64,000 nt of DNA, from the NCBI RefSeq assembly GCF_014529535.1, contig NW_023503409.1, forward strand, positions 7,006,390 through 7,070,389, in the 5' to 3' direction. The translations under genes were made by a program, and so were the position numbers. The stretch is from Bradysia coprophila (lineage: Eukaryota > Arthropoda > Insecta > Diptera > Sciaridae). Each line of letters begins with the position of its first letter. Position 1 is the first letter of the stretch. Under the pieces are notes generated by a model, which was given only the letters and a program-made list of their open reading frames with translations, was not told the DNA's origin and did not search any database. Shown piece after piece: positions 46,980 through 58,172 of the stretch.

Positions 46980-49786
46980 TTAACGGTTGGCTTTTTCCAA
47001 TTTTATCAAATGTTCCGTCAGCATAGTCCATGCTCTATCCGCCTGGAAGTTAACAAGAATAGGAAATTACTGATCAAGGCGACATACAATGACAAAATTT
47101 TTGTCTAATTTGCTAACTGATTATCAACTGATTTCAAAAAAAATCTGATTTACAGAGAGCTCGACAAGGAGCAGGAATTATAAAATCTAAACACTGTTGG
47201 TCGAGTCCATCCGAAGGTTTCTATTCATTTCACATAAGTACAATGTTACGTATGTGTGTCTATGGTAACGTCGACATCACACGAGAAATGAGTAACAAAA
47301 ATTGGTTTTAGATAATGAAATCTTTGGCTGAAAGTGTTTTGTTGTTGATATCTATGCTGGTTATGTACCAGATGTTTGAACCGATAATAGAGTGTTATGA
47401 TGAAAGAGAAAGAGATATTTTGACAAGTACCCCAAGGCAAGTTATAATAAACTGGTCTTCGGTCCTCTCTTTCTCAACGTACCACGTTAAAGAGAAGCAA
47501 ATACAAGTACCCCAAGGCAAGTTAAAATAACTGGTCTTCGGTTTTCTCGCTCTGATCATAACAGTCTATACGATGCAAGGCAGAGTGCTGACATCATCGA
47601 CTCCAAATACTTTTTGGATGTACGGCATGACATTGTTGCGTAGGGCAACAACGGTTCTTGGAACGCGTTTCAATTATCAGATTTTAAATTTACCCCCAAA
47701 ATTCATACAATATTTCACAGCAAAGCATACAAATCTTAGTGCAGAAGAGATGCTCTATTTTGTGAGAGAACGTCATACGTCTAGTCTATCAAAATCTTGC
47801 ATCTCTTTTACACCAAGTTTTTTATGCGTTGTAGGGCAGAACAATTGTTTGAGGAGCCGAAAGAACTATTATGAAAATAATTCTGAAAATTGAACCTTAT
47901 TTTCTCCACTCAAAAAGCCTGACAAAAGCTCACAGTTAGAACTTTTTACTTTCTCCGATGTTTTACACAGTCACGGTCTTTCTCTTCGCTGCAACGTAGA
48001 GATTTGAAATCGGACGACCCTTGCGCTGCTTCTTTGACCACAAATGATTTCAGTCGATGGTACAATTTACGGTTAAAACGATCACTCAGTTCAAACCACT
48101 TGAAATGATACTCACTTGAACTTGCGTGAATTCATGTTTCCATTGCGTGGCGAAAACTACATCTGCATTTTGTACCACGGTATAATTATCAATTCCAGCT
48201 TGCCATCGTTTTTCCGCTTCGTCATGACTCAATCCATTTCGTTCCATTAATCTCGATATCGCCTGTACAATGAAAGCGTGCAGCAATACGAAAATGTTTT
48301 GTTCAATGTTCCTACCTCCTCCTTCGAAACGATGATTCCCCAAATTTCATGAAATTCATCCTTCCATCCAGCTTTCAATAAAACGGCCGCTTCGACTACA
48401 ATCACCGGGCACATTTCTTCTTCGTAAATCTTCTGTATTCTGCTCTTCAAGAGTTTGAGTAACGATGGCCAGACTATTCCATTCAGCTTTTCCAGCAATT
48501 CTGCTTTACTAAATACAATCGCCCCCAACTTTTTCCGATCGATTCGACCATCATCTGATAATATACTCTCTCCGAATGTAGTGACTATTTCATCGTAGCA
48601 CACTTCGCCGGGTTCATACAGTTCATGTGCCAGTTTGTCGCAATCGATTATCTTCGCTCCAAACTTTTCCAATCGCTTAGTCATGACACTCTTACCGGAC
48701 GCAATAGATCCCACCACTCCGATGGTGTACGGTTTCAACGGTAATTGGGAATGTTCGCGTGGTTGATGGATTCTCGTTCCTAAAAGATCTAGTCGGGTGT
48801 TAGTAGAACTGACTTTCGCTTCTTTGACATCTGTGTCCGGTTCGAACTCCACCAAGTCAATGCAATGGATCTTCAGTTCTTGCAAGCCTGTACTTCGTCG
48901 TATTTCGTTTACCTTTTCACCACCTCGCATAGTTTCAGCACTGACAATTATGAGCTGCGATAAAAAGGACAATTCGTCAGTTGAAGGTTCGGTCTCTAAT
49001 TCAATTACGATTTTCATTCTTACGTCTAAATCGGGATCACTCTTCGTTGGACCAAACGGATCAGATATGGGAACCACTTCATAGATGAGAGTTTTATCGA
49101 TGGAATTCAGAAATTGTTTCACGTCTTCGATTCGTTTATCAACCGACTGAATCAATTCGGGCAGTGTCTTTGCTACATTAAAGGATCAACAAATTTGTGT
49201 CAAGTTCATCGAAACCGAATCGACTAGGTAAATGCTTACTCTTAACCATATTGTCATCCGTTACGCCGACAACAACTCTTTTTCTAGCCCGCAAAACTGC
49301 TTCAGTGAGTAGAATTTTGTGGCCAACATGCAGCCGATCGAATGTTCCACCCAGAACAACATTTTCGTATGTCTCGACATTATCCGCGTCAGCATCACTC
49401 ACAAAATCCGCATTTTCAATATCAGCTGGCTCTTCCTCGAGCAACCTTATCACTTCCTTTGTTTGGAATATATTGGACATGGTGATGGTTTCGCTGGGTG
49501 AAAAACAATTATCGAAAAGGAGAACTTCAAACTTGTCGGTCAGTTTCTTCGTATTATTCGGTTTCAGATTGTTGGTGATGACACGAACGTCCAGGTCTCC
49601 GCACCATTTCACTGACGAGGAATAAATCGTATTTATTGCTCGACTAAAGGATGGGGCTGATCGATTTTGATATTCTTTCGAATACAGCTGAATGAATAGC
49701 GTTTTTTGAACGTATCGTCGTGCGGCTGATAAACTGATTGCTATTTTTGATAACCGGGTAACTACCAATAAGCCGCTGACAGCCAT
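46980..49786 (-). CDS. Ppat-Dpck: Bifunctional CoA synthase (PPAT and dephospho-CoA kinase), 4 exons
   Basis: Exons are complement(49240..49786), complement(48316..49172), complement(48116..48262) and complement(46980..47042); they join in frame to 1,614 bases, 537 residues. The start at 49786 has a good context (AACAATGGC); another in-frame ATG lies upstream. Residues about 143-185 hold the phosphopantetheine adenylyltransferase nucleotide site (VVLGGTFDRLHVGHKILL, with HVGH at about 153-156). SDPFGPTKSDPDL and SAETMRGG complete that domain. The dephospho-CoA kinase domain starts with the P-loop GVVGSIASGKSV at about 334-345, followed by DCDKLAHELYEPG, NGIVWPSLL and RLMERNGLSHDEAEKRW. The last exon encodes ADRAWTMLTEHLIKLEKANR, the usual C-terminal helix (QxEKAWxLL pattern). 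It makes CoA from 4'-phosphopantetheine via dephospho-CoA. The last intron is 1,073 bp and contains a MITE. Confidence 0.94.
47386..47570. repeat. Dispersed MITE-like repeat, copy B (in CoA synthase intron 3)
   Basis: Inverted ends (ATAGAGTGTTATGATGAAAG and the inverse of TATAGACTGTTATGATCAGA). The interior matches copy A at 29773-29965, including the doubled AAGTACCCCAAGGCAAGTTA block and GGTCTTCGGT. Confidence 0.72.
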
Positions 49787-49836
49787 TGTTTGTTGACGAT
49801 TTTGTATCCCTGCAACCATTCGATTGTTAATATTTG

Positions 49837-50094
49837 ATGGATATCTCGATTTTATTATGGTTACGGCGAGTAAATTTTGCTTTATTGACTTCTTTGCTAA
49901 ATCACAATGTACACAGATCAACACTGATTACTACTTCAGTGGAAATTGTTGCTTTTATGTCATTTGTCAGTGCTCTGGGTGCTCTGACAATTCTGATTGC
50001 ATTCAGCACCTCCACGTGTCGAAAATCTCAACGTCTTGTAAAATTGTGCAACGAGTCAAATCAAGAGGGCAGTGCGGGCAGTGTCGAGTATTAA
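49837..50094 (+). CDS. Possible small membrane protein, 85 aa, divergent from CoA synthase
   Basis: A frame from ATG 49837 to a stop at 50094. It contains one strong hydrophobic segment (about residues 34-57, VEIVAFMSFVSALGALTILI) followed by a basic patch (CRKSQRLVKLC) and a polar tail. The start lies 50 bp from the CoA synthase ATG on the other strand, so the two would share a very short bidirectional promoter, or this frame overlaps the CoA synthase 5' UTR. I do not recognise a family. It could be chance. Confidence 0.3.
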   Translation: MDISILLWLRRVNFALLTSLLNHNVHRSTLITTSVEIVAFMSFVSALGALTILIAFSTSTCRKSQRLVKLCNESNQEGSAGSVEY

Positions 50095-50286
50095 CCACTA
50101 TTCCTTTTTCTGTGTTCGCTTAATCAATCATCATTATTCACACTCTAGATGCTAGATGCAAGTTCGGTTGCGTGACTTATTGTTTTTGTTTTATTTTATT
50201 TACTTGTTCCCGATTTTCAGTCGGCAACAGTGAAGTGAACGGTTAGCTCACCCGGTTCACCTAACAGTACGCGACCGAATCTTTTT

Positions 50287-51228
50287 TAGAATTTAAATTT
50301 AGTCCCCTCAGGGATTACTTGAACTTATCCCCAAATGAGTAATCCCTAGAGGAATTAAATTTTAATCTTTTAGCACCAGACGTTTGACGCTTGTTTACTA
50401 GTTTACTCATTTTAATCTGATCTAAATGTTATTTGTAATGCAATAAAAAAAATATTCTAACCCTTCCTACTTTTACTTCAGAAAAAAAAATTAAAAAAAA
50501 AAGATTTTTACGGATATTGTGATATTATAGTTTTTATCTAAACGTCTGATATGAGAAGAAGCTTTTTTGTGCATCTGGAATGAGAAATGTTTTTATTAAA
50601 CAGAATTTTTTTTTTATTTACCTGACGAGATTGAACCCGGGACCTCCTGCACTTCAGTCTACGATCTTACCACTGCTGCAATTTGTTCTTAATCCCAACG
50701 TGGCTTATTGTGAACCGTTGTTTCAAAGAAACTAATTCCTCGTGGGATTAAAATTCAAATTGCCAGATGACATGATCGTCACTTCAAAACTCAATATTTT
50801 TTCATGATTTTCATTTTTATAGTCTTCTGAAGTTTTCCTACCATTTTTTATAAGTATTTAACCATTTAATTTCAAAAATGTCTGGTTTCCCGTGGTAATG
50901 GGGTTGGGGATAGTTCGCGGCTAAATTTGTAATCTTTACATTGATTTAATGATTTATTGAATCTGGTAGTGTCTTTACAAACCGACTTCAAATTTTTATT
51001 CTGAGCCTGGTATCGTAAGGCAGAATAATCCATCGGTAGTCAAGATAATCAAATTGTAAACGGAAAATAATAAGCAGTAGTATCATCATTCAATCCCCAA
51101 TATTATTGTTTAGACTTACTTTTAATCCCTGATGGAATTACATTTTTTCAATTTCTGGCGAAGATTAAAAATCTAATCCCGAAAAAATTACTTTTTTAAA
51201 GTAATCCCCTCGGACCTAAAAATTCTAA
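50287..51228. mobile_element. Foldback-like repeat (about 940 bp) with TTAGAATTT ends
   Basis: Left end TTAGAATTTAAATTTAGTCC(CCTCAGGGATTAC) and the right end inverse (TTAGAATTTTTAGGTCCGAG, GGGATTAC). Several further AGGGATTA / TAATCCC blocks recur inside on both strands (50330, 50690, 50740, 51110, 51170). It encloses the tRNA-like segment at 50622-50690. Confidence 0.5.
50622..50690 (-). repeat. tRNA-derived SINE-like segment
   Basis: Read on the minus strand: GCAGCAGTGGTAAGATCG resembles a pol III A box and D arm. GACTGAAGTGCAGGAGGTCC could be anticodon arm and variable loop. CCCGGGTTCAATCTCG is a B box/T arm, followed by AGGTAAATAAAAAAAAAA. Spacing between A and B boxes (about 35-40 nt) fits a tRNA-derived element. 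The T stem is imperfect and the acceptor stem does not pair, so it is not a functional tRNA gene. Confidence 0.6.
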
Positions 51229-52064
51229 TCTCATATTTTTGTCTGTGTAGTAGTACTCAGATGTAATCAGAAATTATTTTTGATAAAAATTCGTAACCAA
51301 AATTTTCCAATTTTACTACATTATTCCTCTGGTGGGGTCTAATTGCTTGAATCAAACAATATAAGAAACAATAATTTTTCCTACTTTCTTACTCCGACTT
51401 TGTACATTTACAAAACTATTAAAGACTTCAGAGTATTAATTTATATAGATTCGTATCTCTGACTTTAAGAAAATTTAGAAAAGATTTTAATTAATCGTCT
51501 ATAAGCAAAGGTGGTCTTGTACTACTGTAAACGTAAAGTCATAGTAGCTCAAAGTAATGGCATATCGAAGCTACATAACATAGCTGCTGCCACGCTAAAG
51601 TGCACGGTTGACTTGATATAGTTAATAATAGCAGCAACAAGATAAGCTCACGCACAACCAAAACAAATTACTTCTTAGATGATTTTGTGCTTCAAACTTT
51701 GCGATAATGTTGAATTTTGAACACTATTTCGTATTTGAAAATTATCCATCGACCCACATACTTGCGAAAACCATTCAGTTGTACATAATGCAATGACCAA
51801 AAATGACAAAAATATGATTTAGATTCAGTGATTGTTTAACTTTATTTTCATTTTCCAAGTAATACAGAAAATTAATAAATTAAAAAAATAAATACATTTT
51901 AAATATCGTCCTATGGCTATATGATTGTTAGCAAACGAAATCAGTGCAAAACTCCATCTCTCATTTATTGTAAATAAAAGAATGGTAAATTGGGATGTGT
52001 CCGTTTACATGTTAAAACTCTGCTCGTTTCATTATATTGGAACTTCGAATCATAATTGTATCAC
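51229..52064. other. 3' flank of the secreted Glu/Val-rich gene and intergenic DNA
   Basis: An AATAAA on the minus strand at 51964-51969 lies 96 bp past the stop at 52065. No other gene is supported. Confidence 0.45.
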
Positions 52065-53225
52065 TTAATCACTTTTCTTTTCAACTTCTTTTTCTTCGAC
52101 TTTCTCAACAACTGCAGCTGGTTCATTCACTGCGGGTTCATTCACCACTGGCACCTCACCTAGCATCGTTTTTTCGGCAACTGGATCAACAGGAGCAATA
52201 ACTACTGGTACAGAAGTGGGGGTAGCACCTGTTCCCGCTGCTCCTGCTGCTCCTGGAGGTCTGAAAAATCCTTGGATATTCGTCTGGGCCGCTTGGAGAT
52301 TTTGTTGAAAAGCGGATGCGAATCCTTGCAAAGGTCCTTGACCACTAGCTGGCCTATTAAAGACTTGACCGACGGCCTGTTGGAATTGTGCAATTATATT
52401 TGGTCTGGCAGTGGTTGTTGCTGTAATGTCTGCATTTGTGGCAGTATTGGCAGCGTTCGGGTTAAACACACTTTGGATCTGATTTTGGAAATTCTGGAAT
52501 TGATTTGTAATTGCTTGAATCACATTTGGACGGACTGTTGTTGGCACGACGGCACCACCTTCACTTTGGCGAATAGATTCGTCTACTTTCACTGATGGCA
52601 CTTCATCGACGACAGCATTTTCTTTCTCAACAACGACGGCTTCTTCGATTGGGTTTGATTTTTCAGCAGGTACAACTTCAACGACGGCTTCATTAACTTC
52701 AGATTGAACTTCCGATGCTGGCTCGTTTATTTTTTCGTCAACAATAACCAATGGCTCGTTTCTAGTTTGTGGAACGGGTTCTTCGACTGCAACAACTTCA
52801 GCTGGCTCCTCAACAATTGGAACACTGACGATTTTTTCTTCAACGACTACCGGGATCACAGCTTCATGAACAGCACTTCGGAGAGCACCAGCTTCTTCAG
52901 CTTCTTCAACAACCGCATTTGTCTGTTCTTTTTCACTGATCACAGCAACTGGTTCTTGCACTTCAATAGCTGGAGCTGCAACACGTAATTGTTCAACTGG
53001 AATGACTACTTCCTCCTTAATAATAGCAGCAACGGGTTCTGTTTCGATGACCGCAATTTCTGGTTCTCTTTTCAATTCAGAAACAATTTCTTCGCGAATA
53101 ATTTCGTTCTCAACTGGAATTACAACTTCACGTCCGGTGCGATAGTAAAATGATGCTGATTGAACCGAAGTAAAAGCAGCGCAAGCAAGTACCAAACAAA
53201 TCACTGATATCTTATTTACTTCCAT
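52065..53225 (-). CDS. Secreted Glu/Val/Pro-rich repetitive protein, 386 aa
   Basis: A single uninterrupted frame from ATG 53225. Residues 1-23 are a signal peptide (MEVNKISVICLVLACAAFTS, VQS). Residues about 30-225 are dominated by Glu, Val, Ala and Pro in short irregular repeats (PVEEPAEVVAVEEPVP-like). Residues about 228-335 hold two related modules, TTVRPNVIQAITNQFQNFQN and TTARPNIIAQFQQAVGQVFN, amphipathic and Gln/Asn/Phe-rich. A Gly/Ala segment and an acidic-basic tail (VEKVEEKEVEKKSD) follow. There are no cysteines after the signal peptide and no membrane span. It should be extracellular, perhaps cuticular, salivary or haemolymph, but I recognise no family. Codon use is coding-like and the promoter below supports a real gene. 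Confidence 0.85.
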   Translation of the reverse strand: MEVNKISVICLVLACAAFTSVQSASFYYRTGREVVIPVENEIIREEIVSELKREPEIAVIETEPVAAIIKEEVVIPVEQLRVAAPAIEVQEPVAVISEKEQTNAVVEEAEEAGALRSAVHEAVIPVVVEEKIVSVPIVEEPAEVVAVEEPVPQTRNEPLVIVDEKINEPASEVQSEVNEAVVEVVPAEKSNPIEEAVVVEKENAVVDEVPSVKVDESIRQSEGGAVVPTTVRPNVIQAITNQFQNFQNQIQSVFNPNAANTATNADITATTTARPNIIAQFQQAVGQVFNRPASGQGPLQGFASAFQQNLQAAQTNIQGFFRPPGAAGAAGTGATPTSVPVVIAPVDPVAEKTMLGEVPVVNEPAVNEPAAVVEKVEEKEVEKKSD

Positions 53226-53341
53226 GATTCACTTTTACAGAAAAAATACTCTTCGATAGACCAAAATATGATTCAAGTAACTTAATCACCGGTTTTTTCT
53301 CTCGTTTAGTAATGTAACTCGTCTTAGCTCCAATACTTGAC

Positions 53342-53374
53342 TGAAATATATTTACTGAAAGAAGCGAATTTATA
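53342..53374 (-). promoter_or_regulatory. TATA box and initiator of the secreted protein gene
   Basis: On the minus strand TATAAAT (53374-53368) lies 32 nt before the A of an arthropod initiator TCAGTC (53344-53339, A at 53342). The predicted 5' UTR is about 117 nt. The spacing is that of a canonical TATA/Inr promoter. Confidence 0.7.
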
Positions 53375-56300
53375 TTGTAACGATGTTCCGAAAGCCAATG
53401 ACCCGTTATTTTGTTTTATGTTTTTAAATACGATCATATTGCAGAGCTTTGAGTGGTATGGCCTGTGGCAATCTCAGTGATGAATCTAAACAAAATTGTT
53501 TTGTGTGATGTTTACTTTAACATATACCTTTTTCTGTCTCTGTCGTTAATGTTCAGTTGGAAATGTTACAAGTTAAAATGATCTTCGAGTGTTGAACTTG
53601 TTTGTTCAAACATTTTCTTATCTTCTTTGTATTCTGATCATACCTTATTTTTTGCATAATCTATATGGGATACACTATTGGTATCGCGTACTGCCTTTTC
53701 ATTCTATAAATAGTATAAGTGGTCTTTTGTGTTTATTTATTTTCCTAATGGACTAAGACTAAAATGTAATAATGGCATTCGCTTACGACAACGATGCAAT
53801 ACAGCATGTGTGAACTCGAACTTGAACCATTGTCAGACGTTTTATTTCACCATTCCACTCAAGCGATGCGTGAATGGAAACATTTTTTTTTAATGTTAAA
53901 TATTGAAATGCAATTGTCGGTTATTTATTCTTGCAGGTCTTAGCATTTGAATGAAATTGTTCGAATGGAGGAAACATATTCAATACTAATGATGTAAAAA
54001 GTTAATAATCTTGCAATCACATCGCATAATGGTGTAGCAATATTAATGTGGCTGTTTTAATAGTCGTTAAGTTACATTGTAAATGGATACGTTACAATTA
54101 AGAAAATTGTAGGAATTAGGAATATTGTCTGAGGTATTTCCCTCGCAACATTTGGTGTCGATAAGATATGTCTCGGTATAATGCATGGAATCTGTCCATA
54201 GAGTCAATGCCTTTGAGGTTCAATGACAGTACATATTATTTCAACTAATTCCAGTGAAATAAAAATTTCTGGCAACAACTAGTAGGTAATCCATAAAAAA
54301 AACGTCCAGAATATTTCTCTCGTTCGAATAGCTTACTCTGTTAAATCCCGATGCGCTTTTGTCTTTACTACTTAAAAATCCATATATTGACCACTCTTCT
54401 AAGTAGAATATTTGCAATTTGAGTAGAACGTTCGACGCTAAAAAAAATGAAACTTTCGAAGTTTGACACCTTGAGTCACAACAACATTTCAAAACGAAAT
54501 TTCCAACTTTTTTTCCCCCAGTGAACAAATAACTAAAATTCATACTTCATGTAGGACTAATATATTGATTTTAACACCCATGTGGCTTGACCTACCATCT
54601 TTTGGGTGGTCCTAGCGAAAGGATGATTCACAGATTCATAAATCAGTGTATGCCAGTATGCCAGCAATACTATTCACTATTCTGTGTAATTTTCTCTTAT
54701 ATGTTAAAGCTGATGAAGTAACATCTTTTTCACAACGAGGCGAGAAAATCGTCATTTTGTCCCTCTACGCTGAAACTTCGCCAGCCTTTGTTGTGAAACA
54801 CATTGTGTCTACCGATAGAAAATTTCATTTCTCGGATGACTTGTGGCCCTCGTTTTTCCGCCTTTTTTCCCTCAGTGATCAAATACTAGGCAAATACTTT
54901 ATAGTAGAATAGATTTAAAGATTACATCGCGATACGATTTTCTTAAGTTTGTAAAAGCGCTTTTTCATCGTAAAGACAAATTGGATTTCACGATTAACAC
55001 TTGTGCAGCGAAAAATGTTCTAGCCACAAGTAAAGAGCCGGAAAAAGAATATGGCATGTAAAGAGGACATCTAGAAACTATGATAACTGAAGACGAGAAA
55101 TTGAATTTACCTCTTGTAGTTGTGGCTTTCATGGATAATTCATGGATTGTGCAAACACAGACATGCAAAATATTTTTAACAAACATTCCAAATTATCGAG
55201 AAAAAAATTTTTTGTTTCGAAAAAAGTTAAATTTTGAAATCCGAACTGAGTCCCAAGTTAAATTGTCTTTTTCTTTATTTAATGTAATAAATACGTGAAA
55301 TCACATATTATTATGCATATGTACGTACATCTGTTTCCGTCTCACCGCAAGCTTATTTAGATATAATACGTATATGTTGCATGTTTGTAATCAAATCTTC
55401 CATATAGAGAAGTTGTACAACAAGTTCTTGAGTAATAAGAATTTCTTTAAGATTATTTAATAAAATGAATTCCATCTTTTGGGCCATTGACTCGATGTTT
55501 TACCAATACTTTTATTTTAATATTAAATAATTGTATGGTTGATATATTATAAGGTTTTATGTTAATAATAATTCTTTTGGTTAAAGGGAGACCATTTCTC
55601 AATTATATTGAGAGGAAAATATATGTATTTACCCACAACAAAATTAATTTCGAAAACTTGTTTCTCTCGCACGTACGACATTTCTCTGAATGAATTAAGA
55701 TTTTGTTACAACTTTTTTTTAACGACAAAAATAATCGAACAATAAAATAAACAGTTACCTGGTTGATATAAAAATTGATGGTAGATATGGAGGCTTTGAA
55801 ACGTATACCATGGATGGTATTGATCTCTTTCGTTTATTCTGATTATAATTATATAGACATAGAGAGAAAGACCATTTAAATCTACATTTTAAATTGGTAA
55901 TCATTAAATAAACTTTATTATTCTAGTTTCAAAAATGTTGCCACATTTGGTTCATCAACCAAAGACCAAGGCCAATAAAATGCTTTAACAAAACAACAAT
56001 TTGATTGCAGCTTTTCTGGTATGGTACGGGTAAGTGTGTAAGTAATATAATGGGCTTTCAGAACATTCTTCTAATTTAAACATTAGAACGGAAACAAATG
56101 TAATCTTAGGAAAACTGTAAACATTTTAAATTCATTTCTCAATTTCAGTGGAAAATTTAATCTGAAAGAAATGGAAAATTTAAGTGTTAAACTGAGGTCA
56201 TTTTAACCGTTTAACCTCTTTATTCTAAATTAATTATTGATTGTTCTTAATCAGATCTCCCTATTGGATTGGATCCACTACGGCTGTTCTTGCATTTAGC

Positions 56301-58172
56301 GACAAATTTAGTCCACAAAATTTTGTGGTTTACTAATAATTGATCAATAATTTAGCGTATTAATGCTTAGTGGTACACACTCAATCCATTGTGTGAATGG
56401 AAATTCAGTACATGACTAATTTGTTTATTGTTAACACAAGCAATAATCGATATACGCTAGTTAAATCTTTCTTCACCTAATTTTCGGTAAACGAAATGGT
56501 TTCCGAAAATTTAAAATTGCAAAAAACTCAATAATGAGACAACAAACAACAAAATGAATTTTTCTTGGAAAAAAGACAACGAAAGTATAGATTTGCCTTG
56601 TATGTCTATGACGCTCGGTTCGGCTTATGTTGCCAGTATACGCAATTCACATTCACAAGATCATTCATTCTCCTGGAATCAATATTGAAATTTTCGAGAA
56701 ATAAATTTTGGTTTAAATTTCACGCGAAACATCTTTACCCTTTGCAAATAACTTTCGTTTTTATATGCAAATAGACGAAAAATAAAAACTCGCATTACAG
56801 TTTGCGATTTTGAACACACCGAAAACAGCTCATATATACCTGTCGAATCTAGACATGAACAATTATCAAATATTGGCGATGAACTTTCTTTTTCAAAATT
56901 TGCAACAGAGATAACCGAAGCAAAACTATCAGTCTAATTATAAATAAATATTGAATTTACATATCGCTTTTTTTCTGTGAATAACTAATGACCGATTAAC
57001 TCTCGCATACATATGGTTAAGTCTTGAGGAAATGTGTATTAGATTGAGTCGAAAAAATAACACACCAAGCACCAAAGTGTGTTCATCTCGCCGCTTATAA
57101 ACAAAAAAAAATTGAAGACGAAACAAAAAAAAATTCAGGCAAATTAAGAACTTGTTTGCAATTAACACAAATTTTGAACCTAAATCATGAAATCGAATAA
57201 AATTTCTCCGATTTTTTTTTTCAAAATTGAATTTTAATTTTTATCTTCTTTGTGGCAATTGGCAATGACCCAAAATGGTTAGGTTGAACGAATTGTGAAT
57301 AATATTTTAGTAAACATGGCTCAACGGGAAGTGTTATCAATTAAAACAATTTTGAGCGGAAAAAGTAGTCAATCGATTTTTTTACCTGTTACGATATGTT
57401 TTTGAACATTCCTAAAGCTATACAACCAAATCTGGCAAGTCGGGGCAACATCTTGTAAGTTATTTTCAATTGACGTAAAACACAATTCTAAGCAATAAAC
57501 TGTTCTACGGTATGCTTCTAAAATGCACCAATTTTTTTAATAAAATTTATTTTGTTTACGAAACCCATTTTTACTCATTCTACAGCCGCCAAAAATGTAA
57601 CTGAGGCCGTTCGTAGCCTAATGAGAAATTTTGGTTGAAGTACCTGGCAGCTAGAGCAATATGTTTTCCAACATTTTCAATCAGCAGAATATCGGTGAGG
57701 TTCCGCTAATAACGACCTATTGAAAAGCATGATTTAAGACTCAAAACTAGAGATCCAAGAAAGATTACTTAGTTGGGACTAGTGTGATCCTTCCTTTGTC
57801 TATTAAATAGACTCTATTTGCTGAACTAGTTTTAAATTTAATCTGAGTTAAGAGGGTACAAGGGTTTAGCTTTGGACAAGAACCAAAATTTCGCGAAAAA
57901 TAGGGCATGTTAGGAACATAATTCTCAGGATTCAAGAGATGGAATATAGGAAAAAGGAGATTAACAGTTAATTTGAACCTAACTTAACATAAATGTGTTT
58001 TCGCATTTATAAAATTACTCGATTTTTACAATTATTTTTACAATTAAAACACGCAAGTATATCGATAATAATGACGTGTCGTGACATAAGTTTCTATATC
58101 AAAACCGTTCCTTATGTCGCTAACCACGAAAATGACTTTTCCTTTTTTTAAATTCCTTTTTGTTTTGATGAA
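53375..58172. other. Intergenic region without a supported gene
   Basis: Nearly 5 kb of AT-rich DNA with only short frames. One (from ATG 54658, 84 codons) begins with a signal-peptide-like stretch but has no other support. The element at 58.2 kb begins abruptly at its right edge. Confidence 0.4.

Noticed and set aside
47573-47893. 106-codon frame inside the last CoA synthase intron
   Set aside because: No recognisable motif, and it begins next to the MITE end; probably chance.
47953-48106. Minus-strand open stretch just after the CoA synthase exon 3 donor (WFELSDRFNRKLYHRL...)
   Set aside because: Joining it would need an intron of about 17 bp, and the exon at 46980-47042 gives a proper in-frame C-terminus with good splice sites.
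50622-50690. Functional tRNA gene
   Set aside because: The T stem is imperfect, no acceptor stem pairs and an A-rich tail follows; a SINE-like remnant fits better.
54658-54912. 84-codon frame with a signal-peptide-like beginning
   Set aside because: No cysteines pattern, homology, promoter or poly(A) signal to support it.
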